This document shows positions 10,901 through 18,599 of a stretch of DNA of 64,000 nt, one piece after another. Positions within the stretch are counted from its first letter, which is position 1. The number at the start of each line of letters is the position of its first letter. The notes beneath the pieces were generated by a model that was not told where the DNA came from, made no database searches, and saw only the letters and a list, made by a program, of their open reading frames with translations. Both the position numbers and the translations under genes were made by a program. The stretch covers positions 23,858 through 87,857 of the forward strand of contig JBPOIJ010000024.1 in NCBI GenBank assembly GCA_052034585.1, read 5' to 3'. This DNA is from Xiheimicrobium sp052034585. Its GTDB lineage: Bacteria; Myxococcota; Myxococcia; Myxococcales; Myxococcaceae.

Positions 10901-10976
10901 CGGGTGGAACCTGAACCCCGACCGAATCATCAACGAGCCCTTCGTCGTGCTGCACTTCAACATCGGCGTCTTCTGA
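7911..10976 (+). CDS. tamA: TamA/BamA-like Omp85 outer-membrane protein with extended POTRA region
   Basis: This is a 1021-residue protein starting at the ATG that overlaps the tamB stop (ATGA, 7911-7914); an ATG six bases upstream (7905) is also possible. A short export signal (TLLLCALLAQA) is followed by about 550-600 residues of repeated alpha/beta segments of POTRA type, each ending in strand-like stretches such as VEQVFFEGNRAI. The C-terminal 400 residues form the Omp85 barrel, with the loop-6 signature as SMRGF and a terminal Phe (IGVF) that fits recognition by the Bam machine. TamA of enterobacteria has three POTRA domains, so this periplasmic arm is clearly longer. With the upstream tamB it should form an envelope-spanning complex. 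Confidence 0.88.
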   Translation: MTLLLCALLAQAPLESERREVVRVELRLPVGVDEKLVERIDELVMVRKGQKLSRRLVRRSIESLFESRRFSDVVARVEDEGEGVAIVFELFPKRIVAEVFFEGPRPLIEAFKPELLTAGRLQKGAEYWPERGEQGAEAMAELLRRRGFRDATVVHQSIESELGLSIGFTLAPGNPTLIQAISFAGDPGLSVERLLAATELSTGQVLDLDVAQQGVERLRGLLKRERYWRARVEAPMVFDGGRMVIPVRAGPQFELVFAGNRRLTDSALTAVLSYDGEESLDGQLAARLATRLVRFYRSRGFADVRVRVASAKTADERRAAVGFEIEEGNPVRVEQVFFEGNRAIGEIELRDVLSRVIEAAAPSVINAHGTGDPLSLEGRTASIFGRDFPHPPSITVLDEGAYGEGLKAITALYRERGHLQAQAALVSIERTGDRAYTRIKVTEGPEARFRLVQSQGFPKGFRSDALELFKTNSLFTASALEQLRQSVVRELSRRGYYYAEAVASFKLDPTGHFVDCLIDATPGPRVRVRTILAVGAERTDSELILRQATMAEGQPLDSESLYTTQSNLLATGAFRTAEVELLAPERAEPLKTVILKLKERARVLEGGVGYFVADGPRVVLDAEVPNLGGRAVNLSVRGQLNYFGLSVPARTGLVDVSNLDPFVTETLPEFFQKFPLLLAGRGNVSIQNRGLLPFDIGWRLDAVGERVFRPQFRFTRFAAVPTLDWTRSFEIPRIENRLKMTLALQGELEWARVQETSLRSTTPLTFVDQERLRFLFGTFGLYTVRFQPTFDLRDSALSPRKGVLLQVSAEVTGKIYAGTPIAPGSDEEREVNVSFFKTSAILTGYLPLSQRTVLALSLRGGRIVPLASDSVTPPVKRFFLGGSTSMRGFNEDQLIAEDRRAQYREQVAACQVLAVKEGCTTAAATVANGRQIPSEGGEFYGLAKAEVRFPGFSVFDFGLFFEAGNLWLAMPNELRLRTVLGAGVRYNTPIGPLAFDLGWNLNPDRIINEPFVVLHFNIGVF

Positions 10977-11006
10977 GCCGGCGCTTTGGGGCTATGGTCG
11001 ACGGCC

Positions 11007-12335
11007 GTGTTCTACCGGCTCGTCAGAAGCATCGTCTCCTTCGCGCTGCGGCTCTTCTACCGCGTCGAAGTGGTGCGCCAGACGGAGGATCTTTCGGGGC
11101 CGGTGATGTTCGTCGGCAATCACCCCAACAGCCTGATCGACCCGGCGCTCGTCTTCATCATCACCGATCGGCAGGTCACCTTCCTCGCGCGCGAGCCGCT
11201 GTTCCGCGTGCCGGTGATGGGCTGGCTCCTGCGCGGCCTCGACGCCCTGCCCGTGTACCGAAAACAAGATCACCCGGGGCTGATGGCGAAGAACGAGGGC
11301 ACCCTCGACACCGCCGCGAACGCGCTCTCCGAAGGCCGGGCGATCACCATCTTCCCCGAAGGCAAGTCGCACTCGGCGCCGCAGCTCTCGGAGATCAAGA
11401 CCGGCTGCGCGCGCATCGCCCTCAAGGTGGCCAAGGCCGGCAAGGCGCTGCGGATCATTCCCGTCGGGCTCACCTACGAGCAGAAGCACCGCTTCAAGAG
11501 CCGGGTGCACATCGAGGTCGGGCAGGGGCTCCTGGTGGAAGCCGTCGGCGAGCAGACGGCGGAGGCGGAGCAGGAGTGGGTTCGCCGGCTGACCGATCGG
11601 GTCGGCGAGGCGCTGCGCTCGGTGACGCTCAACCTCGAGGACTGGGAGGATCTCGGCCTCATCGAGACCGCCGACCAACTCTTCGCGCTCCGCAACGGCT
11701 ACCGGGAAAAGGACTCCGACCGGCTGCGGCTGTTCTCCAAGGGCGCCTCGCTCCTGCGCAACGAACAGCCCGATCGCTTCGACGATCTCAAGGAAGACAT
11801 CCTCAGCTTCCGGGCGCGGCTCGAGATGATCAACGCGGCGCCGGGAGATCTGCAGGTGAGCTATCGCGGCCGGCAGGTCGGGTCGTTCGTGCTGCGCAAC
11901 CTCGGCGCGATCCTCTTCGGCTTCCCGCTCTTCGCGCTCGGCGCGCTGCTCTACGTGATCCCCTTCATGTTCCTGCGCACCCTCGCGATGGTGGTGCCGG
12001 TGTCGCGCGATCGCGTCGCGACGCTCAAGTTCGTCTCGGCGTTGATCATGGTGCCCCTGTGGTGGACCTTGGTCGCCGTGGGCGGCTGGTTCCTCGGAGG
12101 GACCGTCGGCCTCGTCATCGCCCTCGTGGGGGCCCTGCCGTTGGCGCTCTTCACCCGGTATTTCCTCGAACGTCGCCGCGCGGCCTTGAACGACGCGCTC
12201 ACCTTCCTGCGCATCGGGAATCGTTCGGCGCTTCGCCAGCACCTCCTCTTCCACGGCGAGCGGCTCCAGGAAGAGATCCAGGCGCTGGTGCGGGAGATCA
12301 AACCCAAGCTCGACGAGGCCGAGGCGCAGAGCTGA
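11007..12335 (+). CDS. PlsC-type glycerolipid acyltransferase with C-terminal membrane helices
   Basis: This is a 442-residue protein from the GTG at 11007 (a TTG at 10986 is possible). Motif I is NHPNSLIDP, the five-spacer variant seen in fungal-type glycerol-3-phosphate/DHAP acyltransferases. Motif III is FPEGKSH, and a late IIPVGL fits motif IV. The protein probably acylates glycerol-3-phosphate or a lyso-phospholipid at the inner membrane. After the catalytic half come a helical segment and two to four hydrophobic helices near residues 300-395. It lies about 30 bp after tamA on the same strand. Since TamA/TamB-type systems are linked to lipid traffic, the co-location makes sense. Substrate choice cannot be read from sequence. 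Confidence 0.82.
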   Translation: MFYRLVRSIVSFALRLFYRVEVVRQTEDLSGPVMFVGNHPNSLIDPALVFIITDRQVTFLAREPLFRVPVMGWLLRGLDALPVYRKQDHPGLMAKNEGTLDTAANALSEGRAITIFPEGKSHSAPQLSEIKTGCARIALKVAKAGKALRIIPVGLTYEQKHRFKSRVHIEVGQGLLVEAVGEQTAEAEQEWVRRLTDRVGEALRSVTLNLEDWEDLGLIETADQLFALRNGYREKDSDRLRLFSKGASLLRNEQPDRFDDLKEDILSFRARLEMINAAPGDLQVSYRGRQVGSFVLRNLGAILFGFPLFALGALLYVIPFMFLRTLAMVVPVSRDRVATLKFVSALIMVPLWWTLVAVGGWFLGGTVGLVIALVGALPLALFTRYFLERRRAALNDALTFLRIGNRSALRQHLLFHGERLQEEIQALVREIKPKLDEAEAQS

Positions 12336-12345
12336 GTCGGGTCGA

Positions 12346-13611
12346 CTAGGCGTGTGCGTCGGGGAGCTTCCGCCAACCCCACAGCCACACGATCGCCCCG
12401 AGGCCCAAGGTGAGCGGCACGATGACGAGCGCGCCGCCGAGGTTCGAGGTCGCGTCGGAGATCGCGCCGATGATCGGCGGAGAGATCGCGTCGCCCAGCG
12501 CGTGAATGCAGAGGATCGAGATCCCGAAGGCCCGGGCGCGCAAGCTCGGCTCGACCGCGTTCACGAGCAGGGCGTTGACCGGCGCGTTGTAGGCCCAGAC
12601 GAAGATCTGGGCGACGATCACGGTGATCACGATCGTCTCCGGAGCCTCGAAGACGAAGAGCGCGACGCAGACGAGCACGGTGGCCGGCAGCATGAAGAGC
12701 CCCGACACCGCGAGGTACGGCTGGCGAGTCACCCGAATCAGCCGATCCGCGACTACGCCTCCGAGCGAAGTCCCCAGGAGCCCGCCGATGACCGCCGACG
12801 CCCCAATGGCCAGCGCCGCCTTCTCGAGCTCCATCCCGCGCACCCGGTGGAGGAACTCGGCGAACCAGTCTCCGATGCCACCGGTGGCGAAGGTGACGAG
12901 GGTGTAGCCGAGCACGGTGACGACGAAGACCCGGTTGCGCGCGAGCAGCCTGAGCGCCTCACCGAAGGAGACCTCGCGCGGCTTCGCCTCGTCGAAGGCG
13001 CCTCGCACCGGGTCCTTCATGAGCAAGGCGAGCGCCGCGACCGCGAGGCCCGGAAGCCCGACGGCGTAGAAGGCGATTCGCCAGCCGTAGTCCGCGCCCA
13101 GCTTGCCGCCGATCGCGAAGCCCAAGGCCGAGCCCACCGGGATCGCGACGTAGAAGATCGTGAAGGCGCGGTTGCGCTTCTCGGGCGGGAAGAAGTCGGC
13201 CAGCAGCGACGGCGCGAGGGTCGCGTAGGCAGCCTCTCCGACCCCGACGAGCGCGCGTGCGAGGAGCAACGACCAGAAGTTCCAGGCGAGCCCCGCGACG
13301 GCGGTGGCGATCGACCAGGCCGCGACCCCGATGGCGATGAGCACCTTTCGGTTCTTCGTCTCGGCGAGGGCACCGAAGATCGGGCTCGCGATCATGTAGA
13401 CGAAGATGAACGCGGTGAGCGGGAGGCTCGTCTCGGTGTCGGTCAGCTTCAGGTCTTCCTTGAACAACGCCTTGACCGCCGAGGGCACCCAGCGATCGAC
13501 GTAGTTGAGCATGTTCATCGCCGTCAGCACGACGAGGGCGAATACGGCTCCGGGCGCGGACGGACGGGCAGAACCCGCTGGAGCGACCACCTCGACCGGC
13601 GCGCCGCTCAC
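12346..13611 (-). CDS. MFS transporter, Spinster-like
   Basis: This is a twelve-helix major facilitator protein of about 421 residues. The GTG at 13611 is preferred because it overlaps the upstream phosphatase stop (GTGA). A GTG at 13647 would give 433 residues and a 40-bp overlap. The first helix carries NMLNYVDRWV, typical of the Spinster/sphingosine-1-phosphate branch and its bacterial relatives. The loop 2-3 motif is GALAETKNRK, and GVGEAAYATLAPSLLADFF sits in helix 4-5. Substrate is unknown; lipids, drugs or organic anions are all plausible for the branch. It converges on the acyltransferase with only about 10 bp between stops. Confidence 0.83.
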   Translation of the reverse strand: MSGAPVEVVAPAGSARPSAPGAVFALVVLTAMNMLNYVDRWVPSAVKALFKEDLKLTDTETSLPLTAFIFVYMIASPIFGALAETKNRKVLIAIGVAAWSIATAVAGLAWNFWSLLLARALVGVGEAAYATLAPSLLADFFPPEKRNRAFTIFYVAIPVGSALGFAIGGKLGADYGWRIAFYAVGLPGLAVAALALLMKDPVRGAFDEAKPREVSFGEALRLLARNRVFVVTVLGYTLVTFATGGIGDWFAEFLHRVRGMELEKAALAIGASAVIGGLLGTSLGGVVADRLIRVTRQPYLAVSGLFMLPATVLVCVALFVFEAPETIVITVIVAQIFVWAYNAPVNALLVNAVEPSLRARAFGISILCIHALGDAISPPIIGAISDATSNLGGALVIVPLTLGLGAIVWLWGWRKLPDAHA

Positions 13612-14543
13612 CGAGCCTTCCCGAAGCGGTCGGTCAGGAGCCCCCACCGAAGCCCGCGATCGCTCACCGTCAACGCGGGGGCGCCGAGGAGCTCGAGGGC
13701 GATTCGGAGGATCTCTCCACCGGCGACGATCACGTCGGCGCGCTTGGGTTGGAGGCCCGGCAGCGTTCGGCGGAGCACGACGGGCAGATGCGCCAGCCGA
13801 TGCGTCGTCGCGTCGACCTCGGCCTTGGTGAGCTCGGCGCCATGCACCACCGTCGCATCGTAGGGCTCGATCCGCCGGGCGACCGCACAGATGGTCGTCA
13901 CCGTGCCGGCCACGCCCACGAAGCGAAAGGGCCGCGGCGGCGGCGGGAGCGCAGTGAAGGTCTCTCGCAGGGACTTCTCGAGCGCGGCGAGCTCACCAGC
14001 CTCGGGCGGATCGCCGGTGAGGAATCGCTCGGTCATTCGAACGGCGCCCACGTCGAAGCTTCGGCGAAACGAGATCGCCCCAGTCGTGTCGCCGTAGATG
14101 AACTCGGTCGAGCCGCCTCCGATGTCGATCACCACCAGCGACTGCTGGCCGCCGAAGTCGGTGAAGGCCGAAAGGAACGAGAGCCGCGCCTCTTCGTCTC
14201 CCGAGAGGATCTCGGGTGCGACTCCAGCCTGTTCACGAACCCCGTCGAGGAAGATCTTGCCGTTGGTGGCGTCGCGAGCAGCCGAGGTCGCGCTGATGGC
14301 GAGGCCCGCGGCTCCGAGCGCGCGCGCGTCGGTGGCAAAGCGGCCGACGACTTCCAAGGTGAGGGCCATCGACTCGGCAGACAACGCCTTCGATCGGTCG
14401 ACGCCCTTTCCGAGCCTCGTGATCTCGGCGCGTTCCTCCACGGCGCGCCATCGGCCAGCGGGATCGCGCTCGGCCACGAGGAGGAGGACGGAGTTGGTGC
14501 CGATGTCGATCGTCGCGTAGCGGGTCACGGAGCGTCGAACCAT
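13608..14543 (-). CDS. Ppx/GppA family phosphatase
   Basis: This is a 311-residue protein of the ASKHA fold. The first phosphate loop is TIDIGTNSVLLLVAE just after the start, and the second is VIDIGGGSTEF in mid-protein. These are the two nucleotide/phosphate-binding signatures of exopolyphosphatase/guanosine pentaphosphatase enzymes. The length matches the short form without the C-terminal HD-like domain of E. coli Ppx and GppA. The likely role is hydrolysis of polyphosphate or pppGpp during the stringent response. It is the first gene of a two-gene unit with the MFS transporter (4-bp overlap). A GTG at 14528 is a possible later start. Confidence 0.88.
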   Translation of the reverse strand: MVRRSVTRYATIDIGTNSVLLLVAERDPAGRWRAVEERAEITRLGKGVDRSKALSAESMALTLEVVGRFATDARALGAAGLAISATSAARDATNGKIFLDGVREQAGVAPEILSGDEEARLSFLSAFTDFGGQQSLVVIDIGGGSTEFIYGDTTGAISFRRSFDVGAVRMTERFLTGDPPEAGELAALEKSLRETFTALPPPPRPFRFVGVAGTVTTICAVARRIEPYDATVVHGAELTKAEVDATTHRLAHLPVVLRRTLPGLQPKRADVIVAGGEILRIALELLGAPALTVSDRGLRWGLLTDRFGKAR

Positions 14544-14562
14544 AACGCGAGAATCGTCCGGT

Positions 14563-15834
14563 TCAGCCCTCCTTCGCGTCGCCTCGCGCGATCAGCTTGA
14601 GCACCCGCGAGGCGAGCCCCGACAGCGTGGCCTCGTCCACCGGTGCGCCCGGATCGTTCGAGGTCACCGTCACGACCCACCAGGCGCCGCGCCGCGTCTG
14701 GAGGAGCCAGGTGAGGTTCAGCACCCCTGGTTCGCTCCCGCCCTTGTAGCCGGCGTAGGCGAACAGCCCCGCCGCGTTGCTCCCTGGGTTGATCGCGAGG
14801 CTCGAACGCAGCAGCGAGCCCGCCGGCTTCTCGGTCTGCACGCGGATGAAGTCCATCGCTCGGCAGAGGTCTGCCGCCGAGGCGAACCATTCGATCGAGT
14901 CCACGAAGCGCGGCCCACGCGACCCAGGTGCGGCACGAGAGAGCGGCCATTGCTCGAGCTCCTTCGTGAGGAACGCCGCCCGTCCCTTCGCGTCGGTGGC
15001 GAGGTACGCCGTACCAGCCTGGCCGTCGTCGACCTCCTTCAGCCGGAACATCTGCGCCGTCGACAGAAAGGGCGTGTTGCGCGCGGCCGAGCCGTTGCCC
15101 ATCGGCACGAGCATGCCCTCGATCGCCGGTCGACCGAGCGTCGCGATCAGGTGATCGGTCGCGGTGTTGTCGGAGCGCGAGAGCATCATCGTCGCGAGCG
15201 TGTGGAGCGTCACCGGCGAACCCTCGGGCCAGGTCTGGAGCACGCCCGAGGGCAGCGACTTGAGCTTCGGGTCGAGCTTCACCACCTCGCTCCAGCTGCG
15301 CTTCCCGGCGTTGATCTGCTTGAGGAGCGCTCCCGCGACGTAGAGCTTGAACGCCGAGCCGATCGCGAGCGTCTCGTCGGGCCGATGGCTGGCGATCAGC
15401 TCGGGCGTGGCGCCTCCCAGCTTGCACGCCGCGAAGGAGGTCGAGCCCGGAAGCCGCGAGAAGGCCTCGGTCGCCGCGCCCAGGTCGGGGAGATCGGGCT
15501 CGGTTGGACTCAGCCACAGCGCGACGATCGAGTGGGGTGGTTTGGGATCGATGGAGAGCTCGACCGGGACGAGGCCCTTCTCGAAGCGGAGCTCCAGCGA
15601 GGCGGCGGTCGGGCTCTTCCGCGCGACGACGGTGATCGACTTCGTCGCGCCGAGCTCGGAGGCGATCTCGGCGAAGAGGCGCTTGTGCTTGTCGGGCTTG
15701 AAGTCGGGGCTGAGGAGCTCCGCAGGCCAGCTCGGCTGCGCGGTGAAGGCGGCCCGAAGCTGCTCGGCGCGCTCGAGGAGGGGATCGGTCGGCGGAGCGG
15801 CCGCGAGGACGACGAGGGCGAGCGTGAGAGGCAT
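14563..15834 (-). CDS. Exported class A beta-lactamase-like serine hydrolase
   Basis: This is a 423-residue protein. The start ATG at 15834 shares one base with the upstream stop (TGATG) and gives a short signal peptide (MPLTLALVVLAAA). The catalytic part has the SxxK box as SAFK (Ser160, Lys163), an SDN box at 221-223 and a KGG triad at 364-366, so all three serine beta-lactamase/DD-peptidase signatures are present in order. The first about 130 residues after the signal form a separate small domain of the kind found in front of some beta-lactamase-fold proteins, such as the ORF12 protein of clavulanate clusters; that match is from memory and tentative. It could be a true beta-lactamase, a DD-peptidase or an esterase. 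Confidence 0.82.
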   Translation of the reverse strand: MPLTLALVVLAAAPPTDPLLERAEQLRAAFTAQPSWPAELLSPDFKPDKHKRLFAEIASELGATKSITVVARKSPTAASLELRFEKGLVPVELSIDPKPPHSIVALWLSPTEPDLPDLGAATEAFSRLPGSTSFAACKLGGATPELIASHRPDETLAIGSAFKLYVAGALLKQINAGKRSWSEVVKLDPKLKSLPSGVLQTWPEGSPVTLHTLATMMLSRSDNTATDHLIATLGRPAIEGMLVPMGNGSAARNTPFLSTAQMFRLKEVDDGQAGTAYLATDAKGRAAFLTKELEQWPLSRAAPGSRGPRFVDSIEWFASAADLCRAMDFIRVQTEKPAGSLLRSSLAINPGSNAAGLFAYAGYKGGSEPGVLNLTWLLQTRRGAWWVVTVTSNDPGAPVDEATLSGLASRVLKLIARGDAKEG

Positions 15835-17012
15835 CAGGTCTCCTGGAGAAGCGACGGCAGCACGGCCGCCAATCTCTCGGCGTCGGCGATCGTGGAGTGG
15901 AGGTGCGCCGAGACCCGCAAGCACTTGGTGCCCTCGAACATGAAGATCGGCACCTCGATGCGATGCCGTGCCCAGAGCGCGTCCTGCAGCGGGTCGAGCG
16001 CTCCCATGCCTGGCAAGGCGCCGTGCTTCGTCTCCGCGCCGGGAAGGGGAATCGTCGCCATCAAGCCGAGCAGCTCGTCGGGCACCGCAGGCTTCTGGCC
16101 GAGCGCTCGGAGGACGACGTCGCGCATGCGTCGAACCAGCTCGCCACACTGCCGTCGAACCTGGGGCCAGCCGCCGGGTACCAGCTTGCCGATCGTCTCG
16201 ATCGCGAACGGTACGGTGAGGAACGGCGTGGGGTCGTGCGTGCCTTGCCAGTCGAACTCGACGCGGAAGCGGCTCCGATCGGTGCGGGTCGCGTTCGCTC
16301 CGTGGCTGATGACCGCTGGTCGCACCCCCGCCTGTCGATCGCGGCGTACGTGCAGAAACGCCGCGCCTTTGGGAGCGCAGGTCCACTTGTGCAGGTTGCC
16401 GGTGAAGTACGACGCGCCGAGGCGATCGAGCTCGAGCTCGACGTGTCCAGGCGCATGCGCGCCGTCGACGAGCACCTGCACCCCGCGGTCCTCGAGCGTT
16501 CGCACGAGCCGTTCGATCGGGAGGACGATCGCCGTCGGACTGGTGATGTGATCGAGGAGGGCCAGCTTCGTCTTGGGCGTCGTCGCCGCGAGGATCGCCT
16601 CGACGATCTCCTCGGCAGAGCGAGGAGGAAAGGGCACCTTGGCGACGACGATCTTCGCGCCCGCGCGGTCGGCGACGTATCGCGCGACGTTGTTGCACGC
16701 GTTGTAGCCGTGCGAGGTGATCAGCAGCTCGTCACCGGGCGCGAACTCGAGGCTCCGGAGCACCGCGTTCACCGCCGTCGTGGCGTTGGTGACGAAGGCG
16801 AGGTCGTCGGACTGGCAGTGCACGAAGCCGGCGAGTGCAGCCTTGGCCGCCTCGAGCAGGCCCTCGTACTCGCGCACCAGAAACCGAACCGGCTCCGCCT
16901 CGAGGCGCTCGCGCAGCCGCTGTTGCTCGTCGAGCACGGCACGTGGACACGCGCCAAAGCTCCCGTGGTTGAGGAAGGTGACGTCCGGGTCGAGGCAGAA
17001 GAGGTGCTTCAC
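15834..17012 (-). CDS. Class V aminotransferase, isopenicillin N epimerase-like
   Basis: This is a 392-residue PLP enzyme starting at the GTG at 17012, 19 bp after the GNAT gene. The fold begins with FLNHGSFGACP, a hallmark of the isopenicillin-N-epimerase/cysteine-desulfurase-like branch. The cofactor Asp is in VDGAHAPGH (Asp183) and the Schiff-base Lys in TGNLHKW (Lys209). Relatives epimerise isopenicillin N (CefD), desulfurise or lyse amino acids, or have unknown roles, and many genomes carry CefD-like genes without any beta-lactam pathway. The stop codon is coupled to the beta-lactamase-like gene by TGATG. There are no IPNS or ACV synthetase genes nearby, so antibiotic production is not supported. 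Confidence 0.85.
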   Translation of the reverse strand: MKHLFCLDPDVTFLNHGSFGACPRAVLDEQQRLRERLEAEPVRFLVREYEGLLEAAKAALAGFVHCQSDDLAFVTNATTAVNAVLRSLEFAPGDELLITSHGYNACNNVARYVADRAGAKIVVAKVPFPPRSAEEIVEAILAATTPKTKLALLDHITSPTAIVLPIERLVRTLEDRGVQVLVDGAHAPGHVELELDRLGASYFTGNLHKWTCAPKGAAFLHVRRDRQAGVRPAVISHGANATRTDRSRFRVEFDWQGTHDPTPFLTVPFAIETIGKLVPGGWPQVRRQCGELVRRMRDVVLRALGQKPAVPDELLGLMATIPLPGAETKHGALPGMGALDPLQDALWARHRIEVPIFMFEGTKCLRVSAHLHSTIADAERLAAVLPSLLQET

Positions 17013-17031
17013 GACCCCGGTTCTGGATCGT

Positions 17032-17403
17032 TCAGAGCTCGAGATCGAGGGCGAGCTGCGTCTCTTCGAAGCCAAGATGGGCGAAGAACGTCGCCAGGCC
17101 GTCGAGCGTCTTCGGGAGCCGAACGCGCAGTCTCCGACACCCCGCGATCCGCGCGCGCCGAACGCTCTCCACGACGAGCCGCCGGCCGATGCCCCGGTGC
17201 CGATGATTCAGCGCGAGCAGGTCGGCGTCCAGCCCGCACACTCGAACGACGCTCGCTCCGAGCACCTCGCCACCTCGCACCACCACCAGCACCGTGCCGT
17301 CGTCGACTCGAGAACCCACCAACGCCAACAGCGCTTCCGCCTGCGCGAGCAGCTCCGGCCTCCCCGCTTCGACTGTGGTCTCGACGACTCGTTTGAGCCT
17401 CAC
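17032..17403 (-). CDS. GNAT family N-acetyltransferase
   Basis: This is a 123-residue single-domain protein with the acetyl-CoA loop HRHRGIGRRLV in the centre (motif A, R-x-x-G-x-G) and a C-terminal FFAHLGFEE, which matches the usual end of the GNAT fold. This is shorter than the usual 140-160 residues because the first helices are trimmed. It probably acetylates a small molecule or a protein N-terminus; the substrate cannot be inferred. It is the first gene of the leftward set 17403-14563 and is divergent from the fabH-like gene, with 121 bp between the starts. Confidence 0.78.
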   Translation of the reverse strand: MRLKRVVETTVEAGRPELLAQAEALLALVGSRVDDGTVLVVVRGGEVLGASVVRVCGLDADLLALNHRHRGIGRRLVVESVRRARIAGCRRLRVRLPKTLDGLATFFAHLGFEETQLALDLEL

Positions 17404-17465
17404 CAGGGGTGGAAGAGCAGGAAGCGAGCCGCCTTCTCAGTGACGCATCGTGTCGACTCGCGTCC

Positions 17466-17494
17466 TTGCGTGCGCGCGTTCCCCTCTTCATAAG
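17466..17494 (+). promoter_or_regulatory. Possible sigma-70-type promoter for the fabH-like gene
   Basis: TTGCGT (17466-17471) and CATAAG (17489-17494) are separated by 17 bp and lie 30 bp upstream of the ATG at 17525. A similar block, TTGCGTG then CCCTCTT and ATAAGC, lies just upstream of gcvP, which raises interest. The boxes are only partial consensus matches. Confidence 0.3.
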
Positions 17495-17524
17495 CGGCGG
17501 ACTTTCACAGTGAGAGAGGTTTGC

Positions 17525-18592
17525 ATGCAGGCGTACTCCCGCATCTACGGCTCGGGCTTCGTCACGGGCGAGAAGACCGTCACCAACCAAGACATGTCGA
17601 AGCTCTGCGACACCACCGACGAGTGGATTCGCGAGCGCTCGGGCATCGAGCAGCGCTACTTCGTGAAGGAAGGCACTGCGACGAGCGATCTCGCGGTCGG
17701 CGCCGCGCACAAGGCCCTCGCCGACGCGGGCGTGAAGGCCGAGGAACTCGACTACATCGTCGTCGCCACGATGACGCCCGACTACTACTTCCCGGGCGTC
17801 GGCAGCATCGTGCAGGCGAAGCTCGGGCTCACCAACATCCCCGCGCTCGACATTCGCCAGCAGTGCTCGGGCTTCGTCTACGGCCTTCAGGTCGCCGACT
17901 CGCTCATCCGCGCCGGGCAGGCGAAGAAGCTGCTCTTCATCGGCGCCGAGATTCACACCGGCTTCATGCCCTTCTCGAAGAAGGGCTGGGACGTGGTGAT
18001 GGGCCGCTCGACCGAGCCGGTGACCCAGGAAGAGCGCGACTGGAACTCGAAGTTCCGTCACCTCCTGGTGCTCTTCGGAGACGCCGCCGGCGCGGTCGTC
18101 ATGGGCCCGACCGACGATCCGAAGCGTGGGCTGCTCGGCTACGCGCTCCACTCCGACGGGAAGAACGTCGAGGCGCTCTACGTGCCGTCCGCGGGCTTCG
18201 CCTACCGCCCGTACTTCGACGACACCCACTGGAAGGAAGGGCGCGGCGTGCCGGTGATGGACGGGCGCACCGTGTTCAAGATGGCGGTCACCAAGATGCC
18301 GGAGGCGGTGCTCGAGGTCTGCGCGAAGGCCGGCGTGAAGCTCGAGGACATCGATCTGCTCATCCCGCACCAGGCGAACCTGCGCATCTCCGAGGGCGTT
18401 CAGAAGGCCCTCAAGCTGCCGGACTCGAAGATGTACAACAACATTCAGCGCTACGGGAACACGACGGCCGCGACGATTCCGATCGCGTACGACGAGTGCA
18501 AGAAGTCGGGGCGCATCAAGAAGGGCGATCTCGTGTGCTTCGTCGGGCTCGGCGCCGGCTTCCACTGGGGCGCCACCCTGATGCGGGAGTGA
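17525..18592 (+). CDS. 3-oxoacyl-ACP synthase III family protein (FabH-like)
   Basis: This is a 355-residue thiolase-fold condensing enzyme. The Cys-His-Asn triad is visible: Cys114 in QQCSGF, His282 in PHQAN and Asn312 in YGNTTAA. The ATG at 17525 was chosen because it follows the purine-rich GAGAGAGG. FabH of E. coli has 317 residues; this one has an extra segment around residues 145-180 and probably belongs to a KASIII-like subgroup rather than being the housekeeping initiator. No other fatty acid synthesis genes are near. It may start branched-chain acids, common in myxobacteria, or a specialised lipid; this is inference. The exported esterase gene follows after 7 bp. Confidence 0.85.
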   Translation: MQAYSRIYGSGFVTGEKTVTNQDMSKLCDTTDEWIRERSGIEQRYFVKEGTATSDLAVGAAHKALADAGVKAEELDYIVVATMTPDYYFPGVGSIVQAKLGLTNIPALDIRQQCSGFVYGLQVADSLIRAGQAKKLLFIGAEIHTGFMPFSKKGWDVVMGRSTEPVTQEERDWNSKFRHLLVLFGDAAGAVVMGPTDDPKRGLLGYALHSDGKNVEALYVPSAGFAYRPYFDDTHWKEGRGVPVMDGRTVFKMAVTKMPEAVLEVCAKAGVKLEDIDLLIPHQANLRISEGVQKALKLPDSKMYNNIQRYGNTTAATIPIAYDECKKSGRIKKGDLVCFVGLGAGFHWGATLMRE

Positions 18593-18599
18593 GCTCGGC

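Noticed and set aside
14563..16698. Reading the beta-lactamase as a 711-residue fusion protein
   Set aside because: The first 288 residues overlap the aminotransferase in another frame and are Arg-rich; the ATG at 15834 gives a clean signal peptide.
14563..17403. Beta-lactam biosynthesis cluster
   Set aside because: Only epimerase-like and beta-lactamase-like genes are present; no ACV synthetase, IPNS, or related oxygenases in the window.
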